The notes under the pieces were generated by a model that made no database searches, was not told the DNA's origin, and saw nothing but the letters and a program-made list of their open reading frames with translations. Made by a program: the position numbers and the translations under genes. A DNA stretch of 6,677 nt, from the NCBI GenBank assembly GCA_002297865.1, contig DBKX01000063.1, forward strand, positions 2,048 through 8,724. Direction: 5' to 3'. The DNA comes from Lachnoclostridium sp. UBA739. GTDB taxonomy: Bacteria > Bacillota_A > Clostridia > Lachnospirales > Lachnospiraceae. Positions 1-5,397 of this stretch are shown here, one piece after another (positions within the stretch are counted from its first letter, which is position 1; each line of letters starts with the position of its first letter).

Positions 1-440
1 CTTGCTGTAACAATACCAACTTTCTTTGCATAAAAAGGAATTGGTTTCTTATGTTCCAAAGAAAACAACCCTTCCTTTTCCAAATCCTTCTTTAACTGTT
101 CAAACAGCTCATATAAAGAACCAAGTCCATCCTGCACAATTTCATTGGCATATAACTGATATTTTCCATCACGCTCATATACGCTGACATTGCCAAATAC
201 AATGACACTCTGTCCTTCTGTCATACAAAACTTAAGCCCTGAACGCTGTCTGGCAAACATAACACATGCCATCTGGCTTTTTTCATCTTTTAAAGTAAAA
301 TAAATATGTCCTGACGTATGGTATTTTAAGTTGGATACCTCACCTTTTACATAGATTCTGTTCAAAGCATAATCTGAAAGGAACATATTCTTAATATATT
401 GATTTACTTTTGAAACGGTATACGCATTTCTTTTTTCCAT
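1..440 (-). CDS. xseA: Exodeoxyribonuclease VII large subunit, N-terminal part (cut by window edge)
   Basis: The gene encodes the large subunit of exonuclease VII, a cytoplasmic enzyme that with XseB degrades single-stranded DNA to oligonucleotides. The frame is open from ATG at 440 to the window edge, giving 146 residues of a protein of usually 400-450. These residues form the N-terminal OB-fold DNA-binding domain. Family hallmarks are YTVSKVNQYIK (residues 7-17), VKGEVSNLK (31-39), SGHIYFTLKDE (43-53), VYERDGKYQL (87-96) and EGLFSLEHKKPIP (123-135), ending in VGIVTA where the catalytic domain begins. The start follows a GGTGAG site (454-449) with an 8-base spacer; an in-frame GTG at 449 has no usable ribosome site. 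It lies 39 bases after nusB, probably in the same transcript. In B. subtilis folD separates the two genes; here it does not. Identification is firm; the catalytic region is not visible. Confidence 0.95.
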   Translation of the reverse strand, partial: MEKRNAYTVSKVNQYIKNMFLSDYALNRIYVKGEVSNLKYHTSGHIYFTLKDEKSQMACVMFARQRSGLKFCMTEGQSVIVFGNVSVYERDGKYQLYANEIVQDGLGSLYELFEQLKKDLEKEGLFSLEHKKPIPFYAKKVGIVTA

Positions 441-479
441 GAAATCCACTCACCATCTATTGATTATCCTAGCCAAATG

Positions 480-881
480 CTAGTCTGCAAGTTTAGCCAG
501 AATTCCATTAACGAAACTACGTGAATGGTCTTCTCCGTATTTCTTCGCAAGTTCTACAGCTTCATTAATTGCAACTCCGACAGGAATTTCATCATCGTAT
601 TTCATCTCGTATATGGCAATACGTAAAATAGTTAAATCTACTTTACCCATACGATTTAATCTCCAGCCTTTTGAGACCTCATCCACCATTTCGTCAATCT
701 CTGGTATTTTATCTAAAATTGCATAGAAACGCTCTGTCACCTGGGACATCTGTTCCTCAGTTGGAGCTTTCTCTAAATTGTCAAAATAAAATCTAATCTG
801 TTCTTCTAATTCCTCTGAATTATAAAACTCCTTATGAAACAGCATGCGAAATAAATGCTCTCTAATCTCTCGTCTACTCAT
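480..881 (-). CDS. nusB: Transcription antitermination factor NusB
   Basis: NusB is a small all-helical RNA-binding protein. With NusE (ribosomal protein S10) it binds boxA RNA and supports processive transcription of rRNA operons. The 133 residues match the usual family length of about 130-140. The arginine-rich N-terminus ([15 protein letters not shown]) is typical of the RNA-binding helix. The C-terminal half carries the signature, with [22 protein letters not shown] at residues 72-93, P100, [12 protein letters not shown] at 105-116 and [10 protein letters not shown] at 122-131. ATG at 881 follows AGGAGG (894-889) with a 7-base spacer. It lies 142 bases after the Asp23-family gene and 39 bases before xseA, the common clostridial order. 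It is a housekeeping gene, so expression from the sigma-A-like promoter near 1470, or from a weaker one near 985, is more likely than from the sporulation promoter alone. Confidence 0.96.
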   Translation of the reverse strand: MSRREIREHLFRMLFHKEFYNSEELEEQIRFYFDNLEKAPTEEQMSQVTERFYAILDKIPEIDEMVDEVSKGWRLNRMGKVDLTILRIAIYEMKYDDEIPVGVAINEAVELAKKYGEDHSRSFVNGILAKLAD

Positions 882-945
882 GAACGTTCCTCCTGAAATC
901 TATCTATCTTTTTTCTCTTTTTTTAGTATAGCCGAAACACGCATA

Positions 946-978
946 AACAACCCTTAAACATTACATTCAAGGGTTGTT
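946..978. repeat. Perfect 10-bp inverted repeat in the Asp23-nusB gap
   Basis: The arms AACAACCCTT (946-955) and AAGGGTTGTT (969-978) are perfectly complementary around a 13-base spacer. On the minus strand the 3' arm is followed by TATGCGTGTTTC, which is not a clean T-run, and the stem has only four G:C pairs. It is therefore at best a weak intrinsic terminator. It also sits just downstream of a possible -10 box (987-982), so it could be an operator-like palindrome or a 5'-end hairpin of the nusB mRNA. The repeat is directly seen; its function is unknown. Confidence 0.6.
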
Positions 979-981
979 ATC

Positions 982-1010
982 ATTATACACTATTTATCTG
1001 AATATAGAAA
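982..1010 (-). promoter_or_regulatory. Possible sigma-A promoter for nusB-xseA (weak -35)
   Basis: A consensus -10 hexamer TATAAT reads on the minus strand at 987-982. Seventeen bases upstream is TTTCTA (about 1010-1005), which matches only three of six positions of TTGACA. There is no TG extension. In such AT-rich DNA a chance TATAAT is quite possible. The expected start of transcription, about 979-975, would fall inside the first arm of the inverted repeat. Confidence 0.3.
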
Positions 1011-1023
1011 GAATAAATACTCA

Positions 1024-1410
1024 CTATTCTTGATTTATATTCACTCCAGCAATTCTAACGTTTACTTCTGCAACACTTAAACCTGTCATATTTTCAATTG
1101 CAGCTTTTACCTTTTCCTGCACAGTTTTGGATGTTTCAGGAATACTATAACCATATTTCATTGTTAAAGTCATATCTACCGTAACATTCTGAGCTGTTAC
1201 ATCTACCTTAACACCCTTCGATAAGTTTTTCATGCCAAGCTTGCTTACAAGTTCATTGGTAATATTGCCTGCCATTGCCTCTACACCTTCTACTTCTGTA
1301 GCAGCAAGACCAGCAATGATTGCAACTACTTCATCTGCAATGTGTACAGAGCCGATATTGCCATCATTTAGTTTTTTATAGCTTCCTCTATTTTCTGGTT
1401 CTTTCACCAA
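1024..1410 (-). CDS. Asp23/Gls24 family (YqhY-like) envelope stress response protein
   Basis: This is a 128-residue soluble protein of the Asp23/Gls24 (DUF322) family. The family pattern is clear, with GSVHIADEVVAIIAGLAATEVEGV at residues 20-43, MAGN at 46-49, a hydrophobic-alternating stretch VKVDVTAQNVTVDMTLTMKYG (67-87), then a helix with VQEKVKAAIENMTGL (97-111) and a final VAEVNVRIAGV. No membrane segment or signal peptide is seen. AGGAGG (1424-1419) lies 8 bases before TTG at 1410, and 11 bases before GTG at 1407. I use the TTG because of its spacing; the GTG would remove one residue. In B. subtilis the equivalent gene yqhY lies between accBC and nusB and is linked to control of acetyl-CoA carboxylase, but here no acc gene is adjacent. 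Family assignment is firm; the precise role is unknown. The symbol is left empty because paralogues are common. Confidence 0.92.
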   Translation of the reverse strand: MVKEPENRGSYKKLNDGNIGSVHIADEVVAIIAGLAATEVEGVEAMAGNITNELVSKLGMKNLSKGVKVDVTAQNVTVDMTLTMKYGYSIPETSKTVQEKVKAAIENMTGLSVAEVNVRIAGVNINQE

Positions 1411-1418
1411 TTTGACTA

Positions 1419-1424
1419 CCTCCT
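1419..1424 (-). promoter_or_regulatory. Ribosome binding site of the Asp23-family gene (non-ATG start)
   Basis: AGGAGG reads on the minus strand at 1424-1419. There is no ATG at a suitable distance. TTG at 1410 has an 8-base spacer and the directly adjacent GTG at 1407 has 11, so translation starts at a non-ATG codon in either case. Confidence 0.8.
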
Positions 1425-1464
1425 AAAGTATCTTTTACTTCATTCAGAAGAATCCTCTTGTTTC

Positions 1465-1492
1465 ATTATAACAAAAGATCCGTTTTTTGCAA
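1465..1492 (-). promoter_or_regulatory. Sigma-A-like promoter for Asp23 gene-nusB-xseA
   Basis: TTGCAA (1492-1487, four of six matches to TTGACA) and TATAAT (1470-1465, full match) are separated by 16 bases on the minus strand. They lie in the 100-base gap after spoIIIAH. The predicted transcription start is about 1459-1457, which leaves a leader of about 48 bases that holds the AGGAGG site. I see no T-run-backed hairpin terminator after spoIIIAH, so read-through from the sporulation operon may add to this promoter. Confidence 0.65.
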
Positions 1493-1510
1493 ATAAAAAT
1501 ATTATGTATC

Positions 1511-2293
1511 TTATTGTTCCACAACTCCCACTGGTGTAATCACTATTTTATCAGCAGCGATACCAGTTTTTCTTTTTACAATATCTTCGATTTGAGCCAT
1601 CTGCTGCTCGGTTAAGTTCGTTGCATCGATGATAACATCTGCACCATCGTCAACAATACTAACTACAACATCTTTAAAACCTTTTGCTTCTAACAGAATC
1701 TCTGCTGCACTTTCTTTTTCTGCCATACTTGTCATTGCAATAATACTATTGATTGCAGTCTGTTTCTGGTCTTCTGTAACACTCGCATTATTTACAACAT
1801 CCATTAAGGTTTCTTTATTTTTTGCTCTAGTCTGTTCTCTGGTAACTTTTGCCGAGCTAAAGAAATCTGCATTAATGGTGGTACTTGCCAATACTGCATC
1901 GCCTGCTGCGGATTCTTCCTTTGCAACGTCTTTGTCCGCTACATCTACAGAATCATTGCCGATGTCTTCTGCTGAAATATCAGCGAATTCATCTTTCGCA
2001 GCTGCATCATCTGATAAAGTTGTTTTGGCTGGGTCTCCAGTTACTAATGGGTCAGCTGTCACCTTGGTGCTTGCAGCGTCTTTGGCACCGTCAAGATCAA
2101 GATAAAGTTCATTGTCAAGTACCTGCCCATCGTCATTTACACCTGTTGACTGGTCTGCCACTGTCTGTGCGGTTTTGTTTCCATTGGTAAAATTGTCCTT
2201 GTTATCCTGTGTCATGGTTAAGTAGCCTGCTACAGCTATCATTAACACTAATGCTGTGATGATTACTTGGTTGTTCTTTAATATCTTTTTCAC
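1511..2293 (-). CDS. spoIIIAH: Stage III sporulation protein AH (SpoIIQ partner)
   Basis: SpoIIIAH is a mother-cell membrane protein. Its extracytoplasmic domain binds forespore SpoIIQ and forms part of the channel ring. From GTG at 2293 the protein has 260 residues. It has a short basic N-terminus (MKKILKNNQ), one membrane helix (about 8-27), a long acidic low-complexity linker (about 28-138) and a C-terminal YscJ/FliF-type ring-building domain. That domain has TREQTRAKNKETL at 151-163, AAEILLEAKGFKDVVVSI at 196-213 and IVITPV at 250-255. The longer frame opens with GTG at 2332 directly after the spoIIIAG stop, but neither that codon nor ATG at 2317 has a ribosome site. GTG at 2293 does (AGGAGG, 2303-2298), and the resulting N-terminus looks like family members. 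The protein is longer than the B. subtilis one (about 218 residues), mostly through the linker. It is the last gene of the operon. Confidence 0.93.
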   Translation of the reverse strand: MKKILKNNQVIITALVLMIAVAGYLTMTQDNKDNFTNGNKTAQTVADQSTGVNDDGQVLDNELYLDLDGAKDAASTKVTADPLVTGDPAKTTLSDDAAAKDEFADISAEDIGNDSVDVADKDVAKEESAAGDAVLASTTINADFFSSAKVTREQTRAKNKETLMDVVNNASVTEDQKQTAINSIIAMTSMAEKESAAEILLEAKGFKDVVVSIVDDGADVIIDATNLTEQQMAQIEDIVKRKTGIAADKIVITPVGVVEQ

Positions 2294-2297
2294 AATA

Positions 2298-2303
2298 CCT
2301 CCT
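2298..2303 (-). promoter_or_regulatory. Ribosome binding site that fixes the spoIIIAH start
   Basis: AGGAGG reads on the minus strand at 2303-2298 and is followed after only four bases (TATT) by GTG at 2293. The spacer is short but usable. The two in-frame upstream candidates, GTG 2332 and ATG 2317, lack any purine-rich site at the right distance. Confidence 0.72.
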
Positions 2304-2308
2304 ATCTT

Positions 2309-2332
2309 GTGCTTCATCCTATCGGACAGCAC
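2309..2332 (-). other. Intercistronic hairpin between spoIIIAG and spoIIIAH
   Basis: On the minus strand GTGCT (2332-2328) pairs with AGCAC (2313-2309). Inside it TCC (2326-2324) pairs with GGA (2319-2317) around a GATA loop. The left side has one unpaired base and the right side three. The structure starts right after the spoIIIAG TAA and ends five bases before the spoIIIAH ribosome site. There is no T-run, so it is not a terminator. It could affect mRNA stability or reinitiation, but this is inference from hand folding. Confidence 0.4.
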
Positions 2333-2935
2333 TTATATCATCTTCATCACTTTAATTTTATGTGCTGGTACATCAAATAATACCTGTACAGCACTGTTAA
2401 TTTCACGAATTATATTGGCATTATCGCCCCCTCTTGCAATCACTAGAACGCCTTCTACTTCTGGTTCTAGTTCCTTTACTACGTAAGGAGAAGTTTCGCC
2501 CGAACCAGACTGGGACATAACCGTTTCTTCCGATCTATCGATATTAGATTCGTTCCGATTGCCTCCATGGGCATCTGTTTCTGAATTGGTTGTCTGCTTA
2601 GTGGCAGTGTCCTTAAGGGCCACCTGTTCCTTAGAAGACTTCACTGTAATCATTACCTGCACATCTCCAATGCCCTTAACTTTACGAAGAGTATTTTCCA
2701 AACGCCTTTCCATGTTCTCTGTAAATACAGTGGCAGAGTCTACCGAAGAAACCACACTAGCTGTATGATTGCCTATCGCCTGCTTCTTTTTGACTGTAGA
2801 TGCAGAGTCCCACGAGAATACTCCCGGCACAGATACTACTAACAAAAATACACCTACTGCAATTAACGTTATTATCTTTGGCAGTCCAATTTCTTTGATG
2901 GAAAATGGCTTTTTCGAATCCTTATCATCTTTCAT
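2333..2935 (-). CDS. spoIIIAG: Stage III sporulation protein AG (channel ring subunit)
   Basis: SpoIIIAG is a single-pass membrane protein whose extracytoplasmic part forms a large ring in the SpoIIIA-SpoIIQ channel. The 200 residues begin with a charged cytosolic tail, followed by a membrane helix (about 18-36). Then comes a ring-building fold split by a hydrophilic insert. The first half is about 72-108 (MERRLENTLRKVKGIGDVQV). The insert is about 109-155, rich in T, S, N and E, with QTTN, a GG pair and PYVVK. The second half is about 156-199, with EVEGVLVIARGGDN and INSAVQVLFDVPAHKIKV. The insert corresponds to the beta-triangle region of the B. subtilis protein (229 residues, alignment from memory). 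ATG at 2935 follows AGGAGG (2950-2945) with a 9-base spacer and overlaps the end of spoIIIAF by 11 bases, suggesting translational coupling. Confidence 0.95.
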   Translation of the reverse strand: MKDDKDSKKPFSIKEIGLPKIITLIAVGVFLLVVSVPGVFSWDSASTVKKKQAIGNHTASVVSSVDSATVFTENMERRLENTLRKVKGIGDVQVMITVKSSKEQVALKDTATKQTTNSETDAHGGNRNESNIDRSEETVMSQSGSGETSPYVVKELEPEVEGVLVIARGGDNANIIREINSAVQVLFDVPAHKIKVMKMI

Positions 2936-3557
2936 TTTGAGAATCCTCCTCTACCTGAATCTGAATTTGTGAAGCCTCGATACCATACATATTAGCAATT
3001 TCCAGCATAGCATCCTTCGTCTCCAGCGTGTCTGTGACTTTCTTTTCAATTTTTTTCTTTGTTCCAATCTTTATCTCTGGAATTGCAATTTCATCAATGG
3101 CGCTTGCTTCTTCCGATTCTTCCTCTGTTCCCTTCTGACAAAAGACTGATATAGTTTTAACCTGTCCAAATGTCTCACTATCTGTATCATCATCTATGGT
3201 CACCTCTACATCGGTGGCACTGAAATCATAGTTTTTCATTACAGTATCAATCTGCTTCGCGATTGTATCTTTGTATTGCTTTAACACAGCATCTTGCTGT
3301 TTTAACTCTGCTACCATAATATCATCTGATTCTGCCTGAGTGACTTCATAAAGCTGATTCTTCTGTAAATTCATATCCAAGGCATCTTGCGCCCCGAACA
3401 ATTTAATAAGCGGGTTTAGAATGATAATAATCATAACTAGACCACTAAACATTTCAATATATTTCTTATAACTGCTCTTTCCTATCATGGCCATCAAAAC
3501 AGATAAGATAATATAATAAGTTAAAATATTGCGTACCAGGTCTTTTAGTATTTCCAC
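2925..3557 (-). CDS. spoIIIAF: Stage III sporulation protein AF
   Basis: SpoIIIAF is a mother-cell membrane component of the SpoIIIA channel. The 210 residues are close to the B. subtilis length (about 206). Two membrane helices lie near the N-terminus (about 8-25 and 33-53, the latter ending in the family-typical NPLIKLF). A soluble extracytoplasmic region of about 155 residues follows. It includes a charged helical part (77-110), an acidic stretch (TEEESEEASAIDE, 144-156) and a C-terminal fold with AMLEIANMYGIEASQIQIQVEE, resembling the ring-building domains of AG and AH. The start is GTG at 3557, preceded by an extended ribosome site AAGGAGGTGG whose AGGAGG core (3570-3565) follows directly on the spoIIIAE stop codon, with a 7-base spacer. 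The 3' end overlaps spoIIIAG. Identification rests on order, length and topology as well as sequence. Confidence 0.93.
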   Translation of the reverse strand: MEILKDLVRNILTYYIILSVLMAMIGKSSYKKYIEMFSGLVMIIIILNPLIKLFGAQDALDMNLQKNQLYEVTQAESDDIMVAELKQQDAVLKQYKDTIAKQIDTVMKNYDFSATDVEVTIDDDTDSETFGQVKTISVFCQKGTEEESEEASAIDEIAIPEIKIGTKKKIEKKVTDTLETKDAMLEIANMYGIEASQIQIQVEEDSQNER

Positions 3558-3564
3558 TCCACCA

Positions 3565-3570
3565 CCTCCT
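3565..3570 (-). promoter_or_regulatory. Extended ribosome binding site for GTG-started spoIIIAF
   Basis: AGGAGG at 3570-3565 on the minus strand begins directly after the spoIIIAE TAA (3573-3571) and continues into TGGTGG. GTG at 3557 lies 7 bases further on. The nearby GTG triplets at 3565 and 3562 are out of frame. Confidence 0.8.
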
Positions 3571-4746
3571 TTAAGCCAGATTCGTAGTAGATGTCACAAT
3601 TACGATTGTAAACAAGAACAGAACCGCTGCTACCATCACAATAGACATAAGCAGTTTCGCGCTTTTTGCTGTGGCATTGATGCAATTAATGATACGTTTG
3701 TCTGATATGGGCTGAACGATTGCAGCTCCAAAAGAATAGATAAGCTGATAGATTGCAAGTTTAATGATCGGCACCAAACAAATTGCAATTATCACTATCA
3801 GACCAGCTACACCAATTGCATTTTTAATCAGCAGGCTTGCTTGTAAAATACTTTCTGTTGCCACACGCATGGTGCTTCCAACCCCTGGTATTGCCTGTGC
3901 AGTTTTTAAGAGCATAGACTTTTTGACCTGATCTGTGACTGGAACAACGAGGCTTTGTATAACATTTACACCGATTACTGCTGCTAATACTGTCCTAAGA
4001 GCCCAGGAAATGATTTTCTCTAGGAGTTCGGACATCTTCGAAAGCATATCCTGCTTCATGATATTATTAGCAAGCAAAAGGACAAAGTAGACATTTATCA
4101 ATGGAAGAATAATGTGTATCAAAAGAAAGTCTACAATTGTAATGACTCCTAGTGTTGTTTCATAAAATACCATGGATGTTTTACTGCCTGTACTAAATGC
4201 AATTCCCATGGCATAAGTCGGAAGTAATGCCATCATAAAATCCTTTAAGTTGCCAAGGGTTGTACTCGCTATCTCAGATATTTTATAAAACGTAGTAGTT
4301 AACAAGGCAAATAAAAGAAGATAGGTAACATAAAAGCCTGTCTCAGCAATATGGCTTTCCTTAAACACATTGGTAAAACTAGTAAATATAGCCGCAACAA
4401 TAGCAATGCCGATTAACTGTACAATAGAACCTCTTTCCTTGCGAAGCTGTCCCAAAAATGCATCTCCTAAATCTCCTAATAGTGTTTTTAGACTCATTGG
4501 TCTTTCGCCACTGATAAATTTTTGTACATATTCCCTAAATTGAAAATTAGTTCCATCCATACTGTCAACATTTATATCATCAATGGCATTTTGAATATCA
4601 CTGTAATCAAGACTATCTTGGAAATCCAAAACCATATCCTTTTCTTCTGCTAATTCTTTATTCTTTGCATTGATGATATTTACTTGTCCAAACAGCACGC
4701 AGAATAGAAAGCAAATATAGATAAGTATTCGTATTTTCCTTTTCAT
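3571..4746 (-). CDS. spoIIIAE: Stage III sporulation protein AE (polytopic membrane protein)
   Basis: SpoIIIAE is the large polytopic membrane protein of the SpoIIIA complex, likely part of its membrane platform. The 391 residues match the family size (about 399 in B. subtilis). A signal peptide is visible, with a basic start (MKRKIR), hydrophobic core and likely cleavage near INA (about residue 27). An acidic, probably extracytoplasmic stretch follows (28-106). Hydrophobic helices then lie near 107-127, 137-157, 197-226, 246-268, 308-345 (probably two) and 363-385, with a weaker one near 166-186. A conserved-looking loop contains AQAIPGVGSTMRVATE (283-298) before SLLIKNAIGVAG. ATG at 4746 follows AAGGAG (4757-4752) with a 5-base spacer. 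It begins 21 bases after spoIIIAD and ends 13 bases before spoIIIAF. Helix boundaries are by eye. Confidence 0.95.
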   Translation of the reverse strand: MKRKIRILIYICFLFCVLFGQVNIINAKNKELAEEKDMVLDFQDSLDYSDIQNAIDDINVDSMDGTNFQFREYVQKFISGERPMSLKTLLGDLGDAFLGQLRKERGSIVQLIGIAIVAAIFTSFTNVFKESHIAETGFYVTYLLLFALLTTTFYKISEIASTTLGNLKDFMMALLPTYAMGIAFSTGSKTSMVFYETTLGVITIVDFLLIHIILPLINVYFVLLLANNIMKQDMLSKMSELLEKIISWALRTVLAAVIGVNVIQSLVVPVTDQVKKSMLLKTAQAIPGVGSTMRVATESILQASLLIKNAIGVAGLIVIIAICLVPIIKLAIYQLIYSFGAAIVQPISDKRIINCINATAKSAKLLMSIVMVAAVLFLFTIVIVTSTTNLA

Positions 4747-4767
4747 GATTTCTCCTTATTGATAAAG

Positions 4768-5148
4768 CTAAGCCAAAAATTCACTTATAGTATCCAATAG
4801 AGATACAATGATTGGCATGCTCATAGACAAAATCGTTAACTTACCTACAATAGAAATCTGATTTGAGAGTGCATCATGGCCAGCATCTTTACATAGAGAG
4901 GTTGCAAATTCTGCAATGTAGGTAATCCCAATCATTTTTAAGAGGATCGCTATATAAGCAGGACTTATTGAGATATAGCTTTCAATCTTCTCTAAAATAG
5001 CCATAATGCTTTTAATTTTTGTTACTCCCAAAGCAAATATTATCAAGCAGGAACTTACACTTATGTATAAGCTATATTCTGGCCTTCTCCCTTTAAACTG
5101 AATTGCGACCATTGCGGCAATCAGTCCAAGCAGTGCAACTTTAATCAT
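4768..5148 (-). CDS. spoIIIAD: Stage III sporulation protein AD
   Basis: SpoIIIAD is a small integral membrane protein of the SpoIIIA channel, usually encoded beside and related to SpoIIIAC. The 126 residues fit the family (about 133 in B. subtilis). Hydrophobic segments lie near 2-17, 27-45, 61-83 and 100-122. The recognisable core is LLKMIGITYIAEFATSLCKDAG (69-90), followed by GKLTILSMSMPIIVSLLDTI (102-121). ATG at 5148 is preceded by AGGTGA (5158-5153) with a 4-base spacer. That site begins two bases after the last base of the spoIIIAC stop codon, and the gap between the genes is only 11 bases, so the two are probably translated in tandem. Confidence 0.95.
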   Translation of the reverse strand: MIKVALLGLIAAMVAIQFKGRRPEYSLYISVSSCLIIFALGVTKIKSIMAILEKIESYISISPAYIAILLKMIGITYIAEFATSLCKDAGHDALSNQISIVGKLTILSMSMPIIVSLLDTISEFLA

Positions 5149-5159
5149 CTAATCACCTA

Positions 5160-5354
5160 CTATATCTGAAATAAATTTTCTATTGTAGTAAAAAGCTGTG
5201 CAATATATGGAACAATCCACCATAATACAAGCAATAATCCCGCAAGACCTGCAAGTGATGCCTGTTCGTCCCTTCCATACTGCTTTAGAAGCTGACAAAG
5301 TACCGATACTAAAATTCCAACCGCTGCAATTTTAAAAATAATCGTGATTGACAT
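5160..5354 (-). CDS. spoIIIAC: Stage III sporulation protein AC
   Basis: SpoIIIAC is a very small membrane protein with two predicted helices (about 4-24 and 33-58) separated by a charged turn (KQYGRDEQ, 24-31). This is the usual topology and size for the family (64 residues here, about 68 in B. subtilis). The N-terminal pattern IIFKIAAVGILVSVL is typical. It is probably a membrane subunit of the SpoIIIA channel working with SpoIIIAD. ATG at 5354 is the only plausible start. Its ribosome site is poor, an AAAGAAAGG stretch (5375-5367) separated by 12 bases, in contrast to the strong sites of its neighbours. The gap to spoIIIAB is 43 bases and shows no hairpin or promoter that I can support. 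Confidence 0.93.
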   Translation of the reverse strand: MSITIIFKIAAVGILVSVLCQLLKQYGRDEQASLAGLAGLLLVLWWIVPYIAQLFTTIENLFQI

Positions 5355-5397
5355 AAATGGTTCAAACCTTTCTTTCTCATTCTCTCATTTTCACTGA

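Noticed and set aside
942..970. TTGAAT-N17-TTTATG on the minus strand as a nusB promoter.
   Set aside because: The -10 matches only three of six consensus positions and the elements overlap the inverted repeat. The TATAAT at 987-982 is a better candidate.
1471..1490. AAAAGATCCGTTTTTT-like near-palindrome after spoIIIAH as a terminator.
   Set aside because: The pairing is only A:T runs around GATC-like bases, too weak for a terminator stem, and it overlaps the better-supported promoter.
1629..2190. Two plus-strand open frames of 158 and 101 codons opposite spoIIIAH.
   Set aside because: They lie antisense to the Asp/Ala-rich linker, whose GAT/GCT-rich codons read as stop-poor Ser/Ile/Leu-rich frames on the other strand. 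The products are low-complexity and match no family I recognise.
2460..2610. Loss of the beta-triangle insert in SpoIIIAG, suggested by its shorter length (200 versus 229 residues).
   Set aside because: The QTTN, GG, EE-V and PYVVK landmarks of the insert are present at the expected place, so the shortening is more likely in the N-terminal and linker regions.
2256..2972. Plus-strand open frames of 67-76 codons at 2256-2486, 2559-2768 and 2769-2972.
   Set aside because: All lie opposite well-supported spoIIIAG and its flanks, and their products resemble no known protein. They are shadows of real genes.
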